A DNA stretch of 32,457 nucleotides. It comes from an uncultured Clostridia bacterium. GTDB taxonomy: Bacteria; Bacillota; Clostridia; Oscillospirales; Ruminococcaceae. Shown here piece after piece: positions 23,636 to 32,199 of the stretch. A program made the translations under genes and the position numbers. Every line of letters begins with the position of its first letter. Position 1 is the first letter of the stretch. The stretch spans positions 1-32,457 of the forward strand of contig CALBJC010000114.1 of the NCBI GenBank assembly GCA_937892655.1, written 5' to 3'. The notes beneath the pieces were generated by a model. That model had not been told where the DNA came from. It worked only from the letters and a program-made list of their open reading frames with translations, and made no database searches.

Positions 23636-24559
23636 TTATCTGCGACGGAATGAAATTTCAGATAAAACTCTTTTTGTATCAGAATGTATCTGAGCCTTCA
23701 GATCGTCAAGAGAAGAAAATTTCTTTTCATCCCTTATAAAGCCTTTTAGCTCAACCTTTATACTCTGACCGTATAAATCACCGTCAAAGCCTATGATATG
23801 GGTTTCAGCTATCGGCTTTTCGCTCTCGCCTACGGTCGGACGTACACCGATGTTTGTGACACTCGGGTAATACCTACTGTCAATCAAGCATCTTGATGAG
23901 TATACACCGTTTTTTGGTACAACCATACCGCTTTCAAACTCCTGATTGATGGTAGGAAAATTGAGCTCTCGACCGAGCTGCTTGCCCTTTACAACAGTCA
24001 TTTTAAAGCTGTATGAATAGCCCATCATATCATTGGCACCGGCAATATCGCCCTGACGGATTTTTTCTTTTATGTCACTTGAGCTTATCGCCTTGCCATC
24101 AAAAAGGTAAAGAGGCATAATGATGGTTGTTATGCCGCACTCAGCGCAGATTCTTTCAAGGTCATGCGCTGTAGCCGCGCCGCCCTTGCCGAATGTGAAA
24201 TCCTCACCGCATACTACCATTTTGGCATTTAAGCGGTTTTGCAAAATCTCACTGACAAACTCCTCCGGAGAAAGCGACTTTACCTTTGAAAAATCAGGTG
24301 AGTAATAATATTCAATTCCCAGCTGTTCAATTCTCTGAGCCTTTAGCTCATCTGAGAGAATATATTCAAACCGCTCGTCATGTTTTTTAATAACAGATGA
24401 TGTTTTAAAGGTGAAAACCGCAGAGCTGAGCTCCTGGGATTTAAAGGCAGAGGCTTTTTCGATAACCTCTTTATGCCCTTTGTGAACACCATCAAATAAA
24501 CCTAATGCCACTACTGTTTTCTTTTTTAAAGCAGCACTTGAATAAGTTATATTTATCAT
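23636..24559 (-). CDS. ribF: Bifunctional riboflavin kinase / FAD synthetase
   Basis: RibF phosphorylates riboflavin to FMN and then adenylylates it to FAD. The 307-residue product has the N-terminal nucleotidyltransferase motif ALGLFDGVHKGH (about residues 18-29), the SSSDIKEKIRQGDI segment, and the C-terminal flavokinase part (GRELNFPTINQ, NGVYSS, IGVRPTVG). Length is typical. The start ATG at 24559 uses a TAGGTGA site that overlaps the truB stop. It is the last gene of the rimP-nusA operon, the usual position after truB. Confidence 0.95.
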   Translation of the reverse strand: MINITYSSAALKKKTVVALGLFDGVHKGHKEVIEKASAFKSQELSSAVFTFKTSSVIKKHDERFEYILSDELKAQRIEQLGIEYYYSPDFSKVKSLSPEEFVSEILQNRLNAKMVVCGEDFTFGKGGAATAHDLERICAECGITTIIMPLYLFDGKAISSSDIKEKIRQGDIAGANDMMGYSYSFKMTVVKGKQLGRELNFPTINQEFESGMVVPKNGVYSSRCLIDSRYYPSVTNIGVRPTVGESEKPIAETHIIGFDGDLYGQSIKVELKGFIRDEKKFSSLDDLKAQIHSDTKRVLSEISFRRR

Positions 24560-24567
24560 TCATTCAC

Positions 24568-25485
24568 CTAGTTTTTATAGAAATTCTTAACGCTTACAAG
24601 CTCATCCTTTGAAATATCGCTTCTGGCAAGCCCTAAAAATTCTCCTTCACAAAATACGCTGAAGGTTTCTTCAGAAAAAACCGAGAGCTTTTTTAAACTT
24701 AAACGGACACCGTTTCTGTACATTTTAGCCTGAGCCTGAGATAAACTCAGCCTTTTATAGCACGAGAATGCGTTTTCAACGGGGATAAATGCGCTTTCTA
24801 TCTTGCCTTCATCCGCAAGCGCCTGAATCTCCTGCAGAGTTTTGCAGTCTTTGAGCATAAAGCCGCTTGAAGAGTTTCTTACAAGGCTTGTCATATAGCC
24901 GCCCGTCTGCAATGCCTGTCCTAAATCGTGGATAAGCGTTCTGATATAAGTACCCTTCGAGCAGGAGATGAAGACCTTGCCCGACTGCGTTTTTTCATCA
25001 AATTCACAGATTTCAAAACGCTCAATCCGCATAGGTCTTGGCTTTCTTTCAACCTCTTTACCCTCACGGGCAAGCTCATAAAGACGCTTACCGCCGACTG
25101 ATACTGCAGAATACATAGGCGGTATCTGCATTATATCGCCCACAAACTTTTCTGCGGCTTTTTTTACCTCATCAAAGGTTGCCTTTTTATCATATTCCTT
25201 CACAACGCTACCCGTACAATCCTGAGTGTCATACTCTTTTCCGAGGCAAAATGTAGCTGTATATGATTTTTCATTTATCGGCAGAATATCGCACGCCGCA
25301 GTTGCCTTACCCGCAAACACGGGTAAAACACCCGTTGCCATAGGGTCAAGCGTGCCTGCATGGCCGAGCTTGCGCATTTTTAAAATTCCTCTGAGCTTTG
25401 CTATTACATCAAAAGACGTAAAGCCTTCAGGCTTATTTACAAGCAAGATTCCGCAAAACTCATTTTCAATACGATTATTCTTCAC
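24568..25485 (-). CDS. truB: tRNA pseudouridine(55) synthase
   Basis: TruB converts U55 in the T-loop of tRNAs to pseudouridine. Family landmarks are GILLVNKPEGFTSFDV near the N terminus, the catalytic Asp in HAGTLDPMATGVLP (Asp47 with this start), IPPMYSAVSVGGKRLYELAREG, and SKGTYIRTLIHDLG. GTG at 25485 is preferred to the in-frame GTG at 25494 because GGTGG lies about 5 nt before it; the choice is not certain. The start lies inside the end of nrnA (11-nt overlap), consistent with coupling. Confidence 0.94.
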   Translation of the reverse strand: MKNNRIENEFCGILLVNKPEGFTSFDVIAKLRGILKMRKLGHAGTLDPMATGVLPVFAGKATAACDILPINEKSYTATFCLGKEYDTQDCTGSVVKEYDKKATFDEVKKAAEKFVGDIMQIPPMYSAVSVGGKRLYELAREGKEVERKPRPMRIERFEICEFDEKTQSGKVFISCSKGTYIRTLIHDLGQALQTGGYMTSLVRNSSSGFMLKDCKTLQEIQALADEGKIESAFIPVENAFSCYKRLSLSQAQAKMYRNGVRLSLKKLSVFSEETFSVFCEGEFLGLARSDISKDELVSVKNFYKN

Positions 25486-26431
25486 TTGTACCACCGTCTA
25501 AATGCTCTTTAATAGCGTTTATGATCGTTGCTTTTGCTTCATCGAGTGTGCCGAAAATCTCACAGCCTGCAGCTCTTTTATGACCGCCGCCGCCGAGAGT
25601 TGCACATACAGCGCAAGCGTCAACGCCAGGAGTTGAGCGGATAGATATCTTATATCTGTTTTCGCCCCTCTGCTTTATAGTAACGCCTGCAATTACGCTC
25701 TCAACCTGCAATGTCAGAGATGCCAGACCGTCAAACTCAGCCTCGTCAACGCCGCTTGACTGCATAAGGGCGGTTGTTACAGTAATAAGGCTGATTTTAT
25801 CATCAAGATAAAATTCCATATCAGCCATAACCGCCTGTTCAACCATCATTCTGCCGCGGCTCTTTACATCAAACATCTTTCTGTTTATAGCCGCATAATC
25901 AACATATGGCAAAAGCTCTGCTGCGGCAATATGCGCCGCAGGAATGGTATTTTCAAACTTAAAGCAGCCAGTATCTGTTGAGATGCCTGTATAAAGGCAG
26001 GTTGCCACGAGTTTTGAAATCTCACAGCCGCCTTCTTTTAACATCTGATAGATTACAAGACAAGCCGCTGATGCATCGGCATCAAGCAAGGTATCCTTTG
26101 CATAGAAATGGTTTGAAATGTGATGATCGATACACAAATCGACCTTCTGCGCGTAAGAAGAAAGATTATCGCCCAAAAGATTTGTATCGGCAACATCAAC
26201 TGCAACTACAGTTTCTTCTTCAAAATCCATTTCATAATAGTTCTCATACATAAAATCATATCTGGCAGGGAAAGGCTCGTTATTTTTAACGTTTGCCTTT
26301 TTACCGATTTGGCGCAGATACTGACAAAGACCGAAGCCTGAGCCTAATGTATCTCCATCGGGGTTTTTATGAGTGAGAATAGTATAGTTATCATGAGTTT
26401 TCAAAAACTCAAGCGCTTGTTTTTTATCCAC
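25475..26431 (-). CDS. nrnA: DHH family nanoRNase / phosphoesterase
   Basis: NrnA-type enzymes degrade 2-5 nt RNA leftovers and dephosphorylate 3'-phosphoadenosine 5'-phosphate; some relatives act on cyclic dinucleotide products. The 318-residue protein has the ordered metal motifs THKNPDGDTLGSG, VAVDVAD, the DHH of CIDHHISN, DTGCFKFEN, and the DHHA1 signature LGGGGHKRAAGCEI. The GTG at 26431 (MDKKQALEF) is chosen because AAAGGTG lies 7 nt upstream; a longer frame from 26464 would start inside rbfA. It sits between rbfA and truB, its common Firmicutes position. Confidence 0.92.
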   Translation of the reverse strand: MDKKQALEFLKTHDNYTILTHKNPDGDTLGSGFGLCQYLRQIGKKANVKNNEPFPARYDFMYENYYEMDFEEETVVAVDVADTNLLGDNLSSYAQKVDLCIDHHISNHFYAKDTLLDADASAACLVIYQMLKEGGCEISKLVATCLYTGISTDTGCFKFENTIPAAHIAAAELLPYVDYAAINRKMFDVKSRGRMMVEQAVMADMEFYLDDKISLITVTTALMQSSGVDEAEFDGLASLTLQVESVIAGVTIKQRGENRYKISIRSTPGVDACAVCATLGGGGHKRAAGCEIFGTLDEAKATIINAIKEHLDGGTSEE

Positions 26432-26447
26432 AATACCACACCTTTCT

Positions 26448-26813
26448 TTATAAGGCGCTGTCATCGCTGTTAAGGTCGCTTAAAATTTTGTTGATCCTGC
26501 TTGAGTATTCAGCAGAGTCATCCGCAATAAACTTTAAATCAGGAGCCTTCTTGAGCCCTAAAACTCTTGAAATCTCTCTTCTTAAAAGCCCCTTTGCGTT
26601 TTCTAAGCCCCTAACGGCAACCTGAGCCTTATCAAAGCCTGATATACAGGAGATGTAGCATTTTGCATACGAGCCGTCAGACGCTACTTCACATCTGACA
26701 ACTGTAAGCATTGTGGCTACTTCGGAGATACGAGGGTCTTTGAGCTCTCTTATCTGCGCAGATAAAATTCTGCGGATATCTTCGCCCATTCGACCGGCTT
26801 TAATATATCCCAT
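26448..26813 (-). CDS. rbfA: Ribosome-binding factor A
   Basis: RbfA binds the 30S subunit during late 16S maturation and cold adaptation. The 121-residue protein has the KH-like fold pattern with GRMGEDIRRILSAQIRELKDPRIS at the N terminus, then the strand AKCYISCISG and the helix ending LRREISRVLGLKKAPDLKFIADDSAEYSSRI. AAAGGA precedes the ATG. It follows infB by 27 nt, as is standard. Confidence 0.95.
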   Translation of the reverse strand: MGYIKAGRMGEDIRRILSAQIRELKDPRISEVATMLTVVRCEVASDGSYAKCYISCISGFDKAQVAVRGLENAKGLLRREISRVLGLKKAPDLKFIADDSAEYSSRINKILSDLNSDDSAL

Positions 26814-26840
26814 ATATAGTCCTTTCTTTTATAGAGGTTT

Positions 26841-29354
26841 TTAATCTCTGTATTCTTCCATTTCGTATGCTTCGATAATGTCGCCTTCCTTGATGTCGTT
26901 GAACTTTTCAAGTGTAAGACCACATTCAAAGCTCTTTGCAACTTCCTTGACGTCATCTTTAAATCTCTTGAGAGATGAAAGCTTATCATCAGCAATGATT
27001 ACGCCGTCACGAACAACTCTCAAAAGTGCGTTTCTTGTAATCTTACCGCTTGTTACATAACAACCGGCAACCGCACCAACGCCTGAAATCTTATAAACCT
27101 GACGGATTTCAGCAGAACCGAGCTCAACCTCACGGTACTTAGGAGCGAGCATACCCTTCATAGCTGTTGTAACCTCTTCGATAGCGTCATAGATAATTCT
27201 GTAAAGACGGATATCAACGCCATCCTTTTCAGCACTTGCCTTTGCTACAGGGTCAGGACGAACGTTAAAGCCTACAATGATAGCGTTAGATGCGTTAGCG
27301 AGCATTACGTCACTTTCTGAAACAGCACCTACTGCACCGTGGATAACCTTAACTCTTACTTCATCATTTGAAATCTTTTCAAGTGACTGCTTGACAGCTT
27401 CAACAGAACCCTGAACGTCAGCCTTAACGATGATAGGAAGCTCCTTCATCTCGCCCTGAGAAATCTGATCAAAGAGGTTATCAAGAGTAACCTTCTGATA
27501 CTGCTTGAAGATCTCTTCCTTAGCTTCGTGCTTTCTCTGTTCAACAAGCTCTCTTGCGAGCTTTTCATCTTCAACTGCGTTGAGAGTATCGCCTGCAGAC
27601 GGAACCTCTGCAAGACCTGTAATTTCAACAGGGCATGATGGACCTGCTTCATTTACGAGCTGACCCTTGTCATTTGTCATTGTTCTTACTCTGCCCACAG
27701 CTGTACCTGCGATGATGATATCACCTGTTCTGAGAGTACCGTTCTGAACAAGAACTGTAGCGATAGGACCCTTACCCTTATCAAGTCTTGCTTCGATAAC
27801 TGTACCCTTTGCAAGACGGTTAGGGTTAGCCTTTAATTCCTTAACTTCTGCAATGAGAAGAATGTTTTCCAGAATCTCATCAATACCCATACCTGTCTTT
27901 GCAGAACATGGAACTGCGATGATATCACCGCCCCATTCTTCAACAACAAGGCTGTGTTCAGTAAGCTCCTGCTTTACCTTATCAGGGTTTGCAGTTTCCT
28001 TATCCATCTTGTTGATAGCAACGATGATCGAAACATCTGCAGCCTTAGCATGGTTGATTGATTCGACAGTCTGTGGCATGATACCGTCATCAGCCGCAAC
28101 TACGAGGATTGCGATATCAGTAATATTAGCACCTCTTGCTCTCATAGATGTGAAAGCAGCGTGACCAGGGGTATCAAGGAATGTGATCTTCTTACCCTGG
28201 TGAGTAATCTGATATGCACCGATATGCTGTGTAATGCCGCCGGCTTCTGAAGCTGTAACGTTTGCATTTCTGATACGGTCGAGAATTGAAGTTTTACCGT
28301 GGTCAACGTGACCCATAACAACTACTACAGGGCTTCTTTCTTCAAGGCTTGCAGCGTCGTCTTCGTCGTTTTCGATAAGTCTTTCTTCGATAGTAACGAT
28401 AACTTCCTTTTCAACCTTAGCGCCAAGCTCTTCTGCTACAAGGGACGCTGTATCAAAGTCAACAACTTCATTTACGGTTGCCATAACGCCGAGCATCATG
28501 AGCTTTTTGATAACCTCAGATGCTGTGACCTTAAGTCTTGAAGCAAGCTCTGAAACAACGATTTCGTCAGGAATAAGCACCTTGAGCTGCTGCTTTCTTG
28601 CGCGCTCAAGCTCAAGTCTTCTGAGCTTTTCTGTTTCTGTTTCCTTCTTTGAGAACTGCTGCTTTTTGTGCTGCTGTGACTTCTGAGTAAGCTTCTGCTT
28701 CTTTGTATAGTTATCCTTGCCGCCATTCTTTGAATGAGTAGCAAGAGTATCATACTTTTCGTTGTACTTATCAAGCTCAACATATGAGCCTCTTGTATCA
28801 ACTGTTCTTACAACCTTCTGTGTCTTGTAAGAGCTGTCAGATGAAGTATTGCCAACAAGCTGCTGCTTTACACCGTGCTGCTGCTTCTGTGGCTGTGGTT
28901 TTGGCTGCTGAGGCTTTGGCTGTGGCTTAGGCTCAGGCTTTTTAACCTCAGGCTTCTTTTCTGATGCCTTGGCTTCTTCTGCCTTTGGCGCAGGCTTCTT
29001 TTCTTCGGCCTTCGGCGCTATCTTTTTCTCATCCTGCTTTGGCTTTTCGGTCTTAGCAGGCTTTGCAGGCTTCTTTTCTGAAGCCTTGGTTTCTTCTGCC
29101 TTTGGTGCAGGCTTTTCTTCTGCCTTTGGCTCAGGCTTTGTAGCCTTTGCAGCATAGTACTCATCAAAGCTTGCAACCTGGTTATGCTGTGTAAAATATT
29201 CAAATACGAAATTGATTTCCTCCGCTGTAAGAGTTGAAGTTGGTTTTTTAGCACCTTCAAACTGCTTAGCAAGGCAATCTATGATATCCTGGTTGGTAAG
29301 CGCTAAATCCTTAGCTAAAGCGTTTACCTTATAGCTACCTTTAATATTACTCAT
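26841..29354 (-). CDS. infB: Translation initiation factor IF-2
   Basis: IF-2 is the GTPase that places fMet-tRNA on the 30S subunit and promotes joining of the 50S. The 837-residue product has an N-terminal IF2N domain (about 1-55), a low-complexity linker (about 65-155) of repeated PKAEE / KKPAPKAEE / KASEKK and PQPKPQ units, a second IF2N-like domain (about 250-310), and the GTPase: G1 GHVDHGKT (348-355), the switch GGITQHIGAY, G3 DTPGHAAF and G4 NKMD. Domains III-IV follow with the fMet-binding C2 region. The linker is longer and more repetitive than in E. coli but normal for Clostridia. AAGGAGG precedes the ATG. Confidence 0.97.
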   Translation of the reverse strand: MSNIKGSYKVNALAKDLALTNQDIIDCLAKQFEGAKKPTSTLTAEEINFVFEYFTQHNQVASFDEYYAAKATKPEPKAEEKPAPKAEETKASEKKPAKPAKTEKPKQDEKKIAPKAEEKKPAPKAEEAKASEKKPEVKKPEPKPQPKPQQPKPQPQKQQHGVKQQLVGNTSSDSSYKTQKVVRTVDTRGSYVELDKYNEKYDTLATHSKNGGKDNYTKKQKLTQKSQQHKKQQFSKKETETEKLRRLELERARKQQLKVLIPDEIVVSELASRLKVTASEVIKKLMMLGVMATVNEVVDFDTASLVAEELGAKVEKEVIVTIEERLIENDEDDAASLEERSPVVVVMGHVDHGKTSILDRIRNANVTASEAGGITQHIGAYQITHQGKKITFLDTPGHAAFTSMRARGANITDIAILVVAADDGIMPQTVESINHAKAADVSIIVAINKMDKETANPDKVKQELTEHSLVVEEWGGDIIAVPCSAKTGMGIDEILENILLIAEVKELKANPNRLAKGTVIEARLDKGKGPIATVLVQNGTLRTGDIIIAGTAVGRVRTMTNDKGQLVNEAGPSCPVEITGLAEVPSAGDTLNAVEDEKLARELVEQRKHEAKEEIFKQYQKVTLDNLFDQISQGEMKELPIIVKADVQGSVEAVKQSLEKISNDEVRVKVIHGAVGAVSESDVMLANASNAIIVGFNVRPDPVAKASAEKDGVDIRLYRIIYDAIEEVTTAMKGMLAPKYREVELGSAEIRQVYKISGVGAVAGCYVTSGKITRNALLRVVRDGVIIADDKLSSLKRFKDDVKEVAKSFECGLTLEKFNDIKEGDIIEAYEMEEYRD

Positions 29355-29375
29355 AGGCGTTAAATCCTCCTTATA

Positions 29376-29690
29376 TTAGGGGTTTGAAACCTTTGTAAGT
29401 ATGCTTTCAAGCTTCTTTGCAAAGCCCTTATCGAGCACCGCTACAATGCCGCTTCTCTTTGACAGAACATTTTTTATCTCATCCATCAAAACGCCTGCAT
29501 CAAAAACGGGGACATTTTCTTTTTCACATACAAACAAAATTTCTTTTTTTGACTTTTCTGATAAATCTGACGCTATACATACGCATGAACATAAACCCGC
29601 TTTTATATTTTCAACGGTTATATCCATACCCATTACGATTTTGCCCGCCCTTCTGGCGATACTGAGAATGTTCAAAGAATTACTGCTCAT
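29376..29690 (-). CDS. ylxQ: L7Ae/L30e family RNA-binding protein YlxQ
   Basis: The 104-residue protein shows the L7Ae/L30e fold pattern: NILSIARRAGKIVMGMD at the start, then LCSCVCIASDLSEKSKKEIL and the closing VAVLDKGFAKKLESIL. Relatives bind kink-turn RNAs. It always sits between ylxR and infB in Firmicutes. ATG at 29690 is preferred over TTG at 29696, since GGGAG is then 9 nt away rather than 3. The start overlaps the ylxR end by 11 nt. Confidence 0.88.
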   Translation of the reverse strand: MSSNSLNILSIARRAGKIVMGMDITVENIKAGLCSCVCIASDLSEKSKKEILFVCEKENVPVFDAGVLMDEIKNVLSKRSGIVAVLDKGFAKKLESILTKVSNP

Positions 29691-29961
29691 TTTCAATATC
29701 TCCCTTTAACTCTGCAAGCATTGCATCATAAATTTCATCTTCTATTTTCATCGAGAACGCTTTTTCAAACTTTCTTGCCTTGCGGGCGGCTTCAAGGCAC
29801 TCTATGCTGTGGCATATATATGCGCCTCTGCCTGACTTTTTTCCGCGAAGGTCAATTGAAACATCGCCCTCTGCCGATTTTACTACTCTTATAAGCTCGC
29901 GCTTTGGCTTCATTTCACCGCAACCCAAGCACTGCCTTAAAGGTATTTTCTTTGTTTTCAA
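29680..29961 (-). CDS. ylxR: YlxR/RnpM family RNA-binding protein
   Basis: The ~93-residue protein has the YlxR signature RQCLGCGEMKPKRELIRVV, the conserved basic patch DLRGKKSGRGAYICHS, and a second cysteine near ECLEAARK. The family, recently called RnpM, is reported to bind and modulate RNase P. The start is TTG at 29961, because the in-frame GTG at 29970 is within the GAGGTGA ribosome site. It lies 13 nt after nusA. Confidence 0.9.
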   Translation of the reverse strand: MKTKKIPLRQCLGCGEMKPKRELIRVVKSAEGDVSIDLRGKKSGRGAYICHSIECLEAARKARKFEKAFSMKIEDEIYDAMLAELKGDIENEQ

Positions 29962-29974
29962 GGCGTTCACCTCG

Positions 29975-31045
29975 TTAGTTTACAGGGTTTAATGGAACAA
30001 TATCGATCTTGAAGCCTGTAAGCTTAGCGGCAAGCTTTGCGTTCTGACCCTTGTTGCCGATTGCAAGTGAGAGCTGATCGTTTGGAACAACTACTCTGCA
30101 AGCCTTCTGAGCATGCTTATCATCTTCAATTATTGTTGAACCATCCTCTGTAATCTCAACGCTGATAACCTCTGCAGGAGCTAAAGCCTTCTTTACGAAC
30201 TCTGCTTCATCCTCGCTCCATTCGATGATATCGATCTTTTCACCCTTGAGCTCATCAACGATTGACTGTATCCTGCTTCTCTTAGGGCCAATGCAAGCGC
30301 CGATAGCGTCAACGTTAGGGTCTTTACTGTAAACAGCGATCTTGCTTCTTGAGCCTGCTTCACGGGAGATACCCTTAACCTCAACGATACCGTCAAACAT
30401 TTCAGGAACTTCAAGCTCAAATAAACGCTTTACAAGATCCTTTCTTGATCTTGAAATTCTGATGATAGGCTTCTTATCCTTGTTTGCAACGTCTGAGATG
30501 TAAACCTTGATAATGTCACCAGGTACTAAAGTTTCACCAGGGATCTGTTCTTTTCTTACAAGGTAAACTTCCTTGCCTTCGATAGTAAGTATTGCATTGT
30601 ATGTTACAGGCTCAACCTTAACAACTGTTGCTGATGCGCAATCTTCCTTCTTGCTTTCAAAAATCTCGATAAGCTTCTGTCTTTCGTATTCCTTCAAGTC
30701 CTGCTTGATGAACTGCTTTGCGCCCTGCGCTGCAACTCTGCCAAACTTTGTAGGATTGATCTTGATTTCAACCGTTCCGCCAAGAGTAGCTCTCTTTGAA
30801 ATCAGGCGGGCATCTTCAAGAGTAATTTCGTTATCAGGGTCTGTAACCTCTGCAACTACTGTCTTTAATACCTTAACCTGAATCTTGCCATCCTTGGTTG
30901 AATCAACTCTTACTGCCTGACAACCCGGCATTTCTTTTCTTACTGCTTTTTCAATGCCCTGCTTGATTTTTGCTAAAAGCTCGTCGGATGTTATTCCGTT
31001 TTCCTGTGACAATGCATCGAGGGCTTCAAAAAACTCCTTTGCCAT
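29975..31045 (-). CDS. nusA: Transcription termination/antitermination protein NusA
   Basis: NusA binds RNA polymerase and nascent RNA and stimulates pausing and hairpin-dependent termination. The 356-residue protein has the polymerase-binding N-terminal domain (~1-125), the S1 domain (PGETLVPGDIIKVYISDV), KH1 (VEVKGISREAGSRSKIAVYS, IGACIGPKRSRIQSIV) and KH2 (LSLAIGNKGQNAKLAAKLTG), without the acidic C-terminal repeats of enterobacteria. ATG at 31045 is preferred over an upstream in-frame TTG (31063), which overlaps the TTGGAGG site. Confidence 0.96.
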   Translation of the reverse strand: MAKEFFEALDALSQENGITSDELLAKIKQGIEKAVRKEMPGCQAVRVDSTKDGKIQVKVLKTVVAEVTDPDNEITLEDARLISKRATLGGTVEIKINPTKFGRVAAQGAKQFIKQDLKEYERQKLIEIFESKKEDCASATVVKVEPVTYNAILTIEGKEVYLVRKEQIPGETLVPGDIIKVYISDVANKDKKPIIRISRSRKDLVKRLFELEVPEMFDGIVEVKGISREAGSRSKIAVYSKDPNVDAIGACIGPKRSRIQSIVDELKGEKIDIIEWSEDEAEFVKKALAPAEVISVEITEDGSTIIEDDKHAQKACRVVVPNDQLSLAIGNKGQNAKLAAKLTGFKIDIVPLNPVN

Positions 31046-31088
31046 TTTAATCCATTCCTCCAATATAACATATTTGATTTAAAATTAA

Positions 31089-31583
31089 CTAAAATAAGTC
31101 GGCATCGTCATTGAGACTTATCTTTGCACATTCCGAAAGTAAAAGCTCAACCTCACTGCCATTATACATAACCCATATCTTTTTATCCTCAAAAGATACG
31201 AGATTTGCAACAAATTCCTTCTGACTGTCAAACGCTTCAAGCGGCTTATAAGCCTTGATTTTAATATCACAGCCTATGCACCATAAGAAATGCTCGTCAC
31301 GCCTGAGAGTTCTGCCAAGGCCCGGAGAACAGGTTTCAAAAATGTAATCCTGCTCGATAGGATCCTCTCTGTCGAGAATGTCACTGAATGGTCTGTGAAA
31401 ATTCTCACAGTCATCAATGTCTACATAGCCTTCTTCCTTGTCGATATAAATTCTCAGATACCAGGTCGTTCCTTCTTTTTCAAAGACAACATCCCATAAT
31501 ACCAAGGAGAGTTCATCGCACAAAGGACGGGCAAGCTCAAATATCTTTTCAACCAAGTTTGTGCCCTTTTCGTTTTTAGCCAT
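31089..31583 (-). CDS. rimP: Ribosome maturation factor RimP
   Basis: RimP assists 30S assembly by helping S12 and neighbouring proteins bind. The 164-residue protein has the family core WDVVFEKEGTTWYLRIYIDKEEGYVDIDDCENF and the typical PIEQDYIFETCSPGLGRTLRRDEHF. A longer in-frame start would include the leader hairpin, so ATG at 31583, preceded by GGGGGAAAGG, is chosen. It is the first gene of the nusA operon. Confidence 0.94.
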   Translation of the reverse strand: MAKNEKGTNLVEKIFELARPLCDELSLVLWDVVFEKEGTTWYLRIYIDKEEGYVDIDDCENFHRPFSDILDREDPIEQDYIFETCSPGLGRTLRRDEHFLWCIGCDIKIKAYKPLEAFDSQKEFVANLVSFEDKKIWVMYNGSEVELLLSECAKISLNDDADLF

Positions 31584-31611
31584 AACCTTTCCCCCTTTTT
31601 GAAACATGGCC

Positions 31612-31651
31612 TTAACAAACACAAAAGACCGGAAACACGTTCCAGCCTTTT
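31612..31651 (-). promoter_or_regulatory. Terminator-like hairpin in the rimP-nusA leader (possible attenuator)
   Basis: On the minus strand, AAAAGGCTGGAA (31651-31640) pairs with TTCCGGTCTTTT (31634-31623), 12 bp with two G-U pairs, around a CGTGT loop, followed by the U-rich tail GTGTTTGTT. It lies between the promoter and rimP. In B. subtilis, NusA controls its own operon through a leader terminator, so this is a good candidate for the same loop. The structure is seen; the mechanism is inferred. Confidence 0.55.
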
Positions 31652-31675
31652 TGTATACCATATTAAGCTATAAAT

Positions 31676-31704
31676 AGTATATCACAAAGCGTATTTTTTT
31701 GCAA
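31676..31704 (-). promoter_or_regulatory. Sigma-A promoter of the rimP-nusA-infB operon
   Basis: On the minus strand, TTGCAA (31704-31699) and TATACT (31681-31676) are 17 nt apart, giving a leader of about 85 nt before rimP. Confidence 0.7.
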
Positions 31705-31797
31705 TAGTTATTGTGTATATTTTGTAAATTTTAAACCTATCTTTTTTGCATTTATCGTCAATAACATTGAATTTGTAGATTATTTGTTAATTTGCGA

Positions 31798-31826
31798 TTG
31801 ACAATATAAAAAACAAATGCTATACT
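31798..31826 (+). promoter_or_regulatory. Strong sigma-A promoter of the zinc-ribbon gene
   Basis: Perfect TTGACA (31798-31803), 17-nt spacer, TATACT (31821-31826) with a TGn extension. It is divergent from the rimP promoter, with about 95 bp of AT-rich DNA between. Confidence 0.82.
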
Positions 31827-31890
31827 TATTGTGGTTATTTATTTTTATAATAAATTTAGATTTATATTTTTATACTCAGGAGGAGAAATT

Positions 31891-32199
31891 ATGGCATTTT
31901 GTTCAAATTGCGGCGCTAACGTTGCTGAAGGCGCAAAGTTCTGCGCTAGTTGCGGTACACCTGTAAAGGCAGCTGAGCCTGCTACAAAGTTCTGCCCTGA
32001 ATGTGGCAATAAGATGGATGCGACAGTAGCATTCTGTGCTAGCTGCGGTCACAATTTCAATATGGTTGAAGAAAAGGTTGAAGCCGTTGCAGAAGAAGTT
32101 CAGGCTGCTGTTGCAGCTGCACCTGCTGCAGCTGTGGAAGCTGTAACAGAAACAGTTGAAGAAGTAAAAGAAGTAGAAGAAGTTAAAAGAATAGATTAG
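31891..32199 (+). CDS. Double zinc-ribbon protein with Ala/Glu/Val-rich tail (possibly truncated)
   Basis: The 102-residue product has two zinc ribbons, each CxxC-12-CxxC (FCSNCGANVAEGAKFCASCG and the following FCPECG...FCASCG, residues ~3-52). The rest (~55-102) is low-complexity Ala/Glu/Val/Lys, with no membrane helix. Clostridial proteins with such ribbons usually continue into a membrane or other domain, so the abrupt KRID end, next to AT-rich unrelated DNA, suggests truncation or a sequence join. AGGAGGAG precedes the ATG at 31891. Function is unknown; zinc ribbons here usually mediate protein contacts. Confidence 0.75.
   Translation: MAFCSNCGANVAEGAKFCASCGTPVKAAEPATKFCPECGNKMDATVAFCASCGHNFNMVEEKVEAVAEEVQAAVAAAPAAAVEAVTETVEEVKEVEEVKRID

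Noticed and set aside
28969..29157. Repeats in the infB linker as a repeat element or CRISPR-like array
   Set aside because: The repetition follows codons of PKAEE/KKPA units and is protein-level low complexity normal for IF-2.
26841..29354. Many open frames on both strands across infB
   Set aside because: They are shadows of the repetitive Lys/Pro/Glu/Ala linker and have no start signals.
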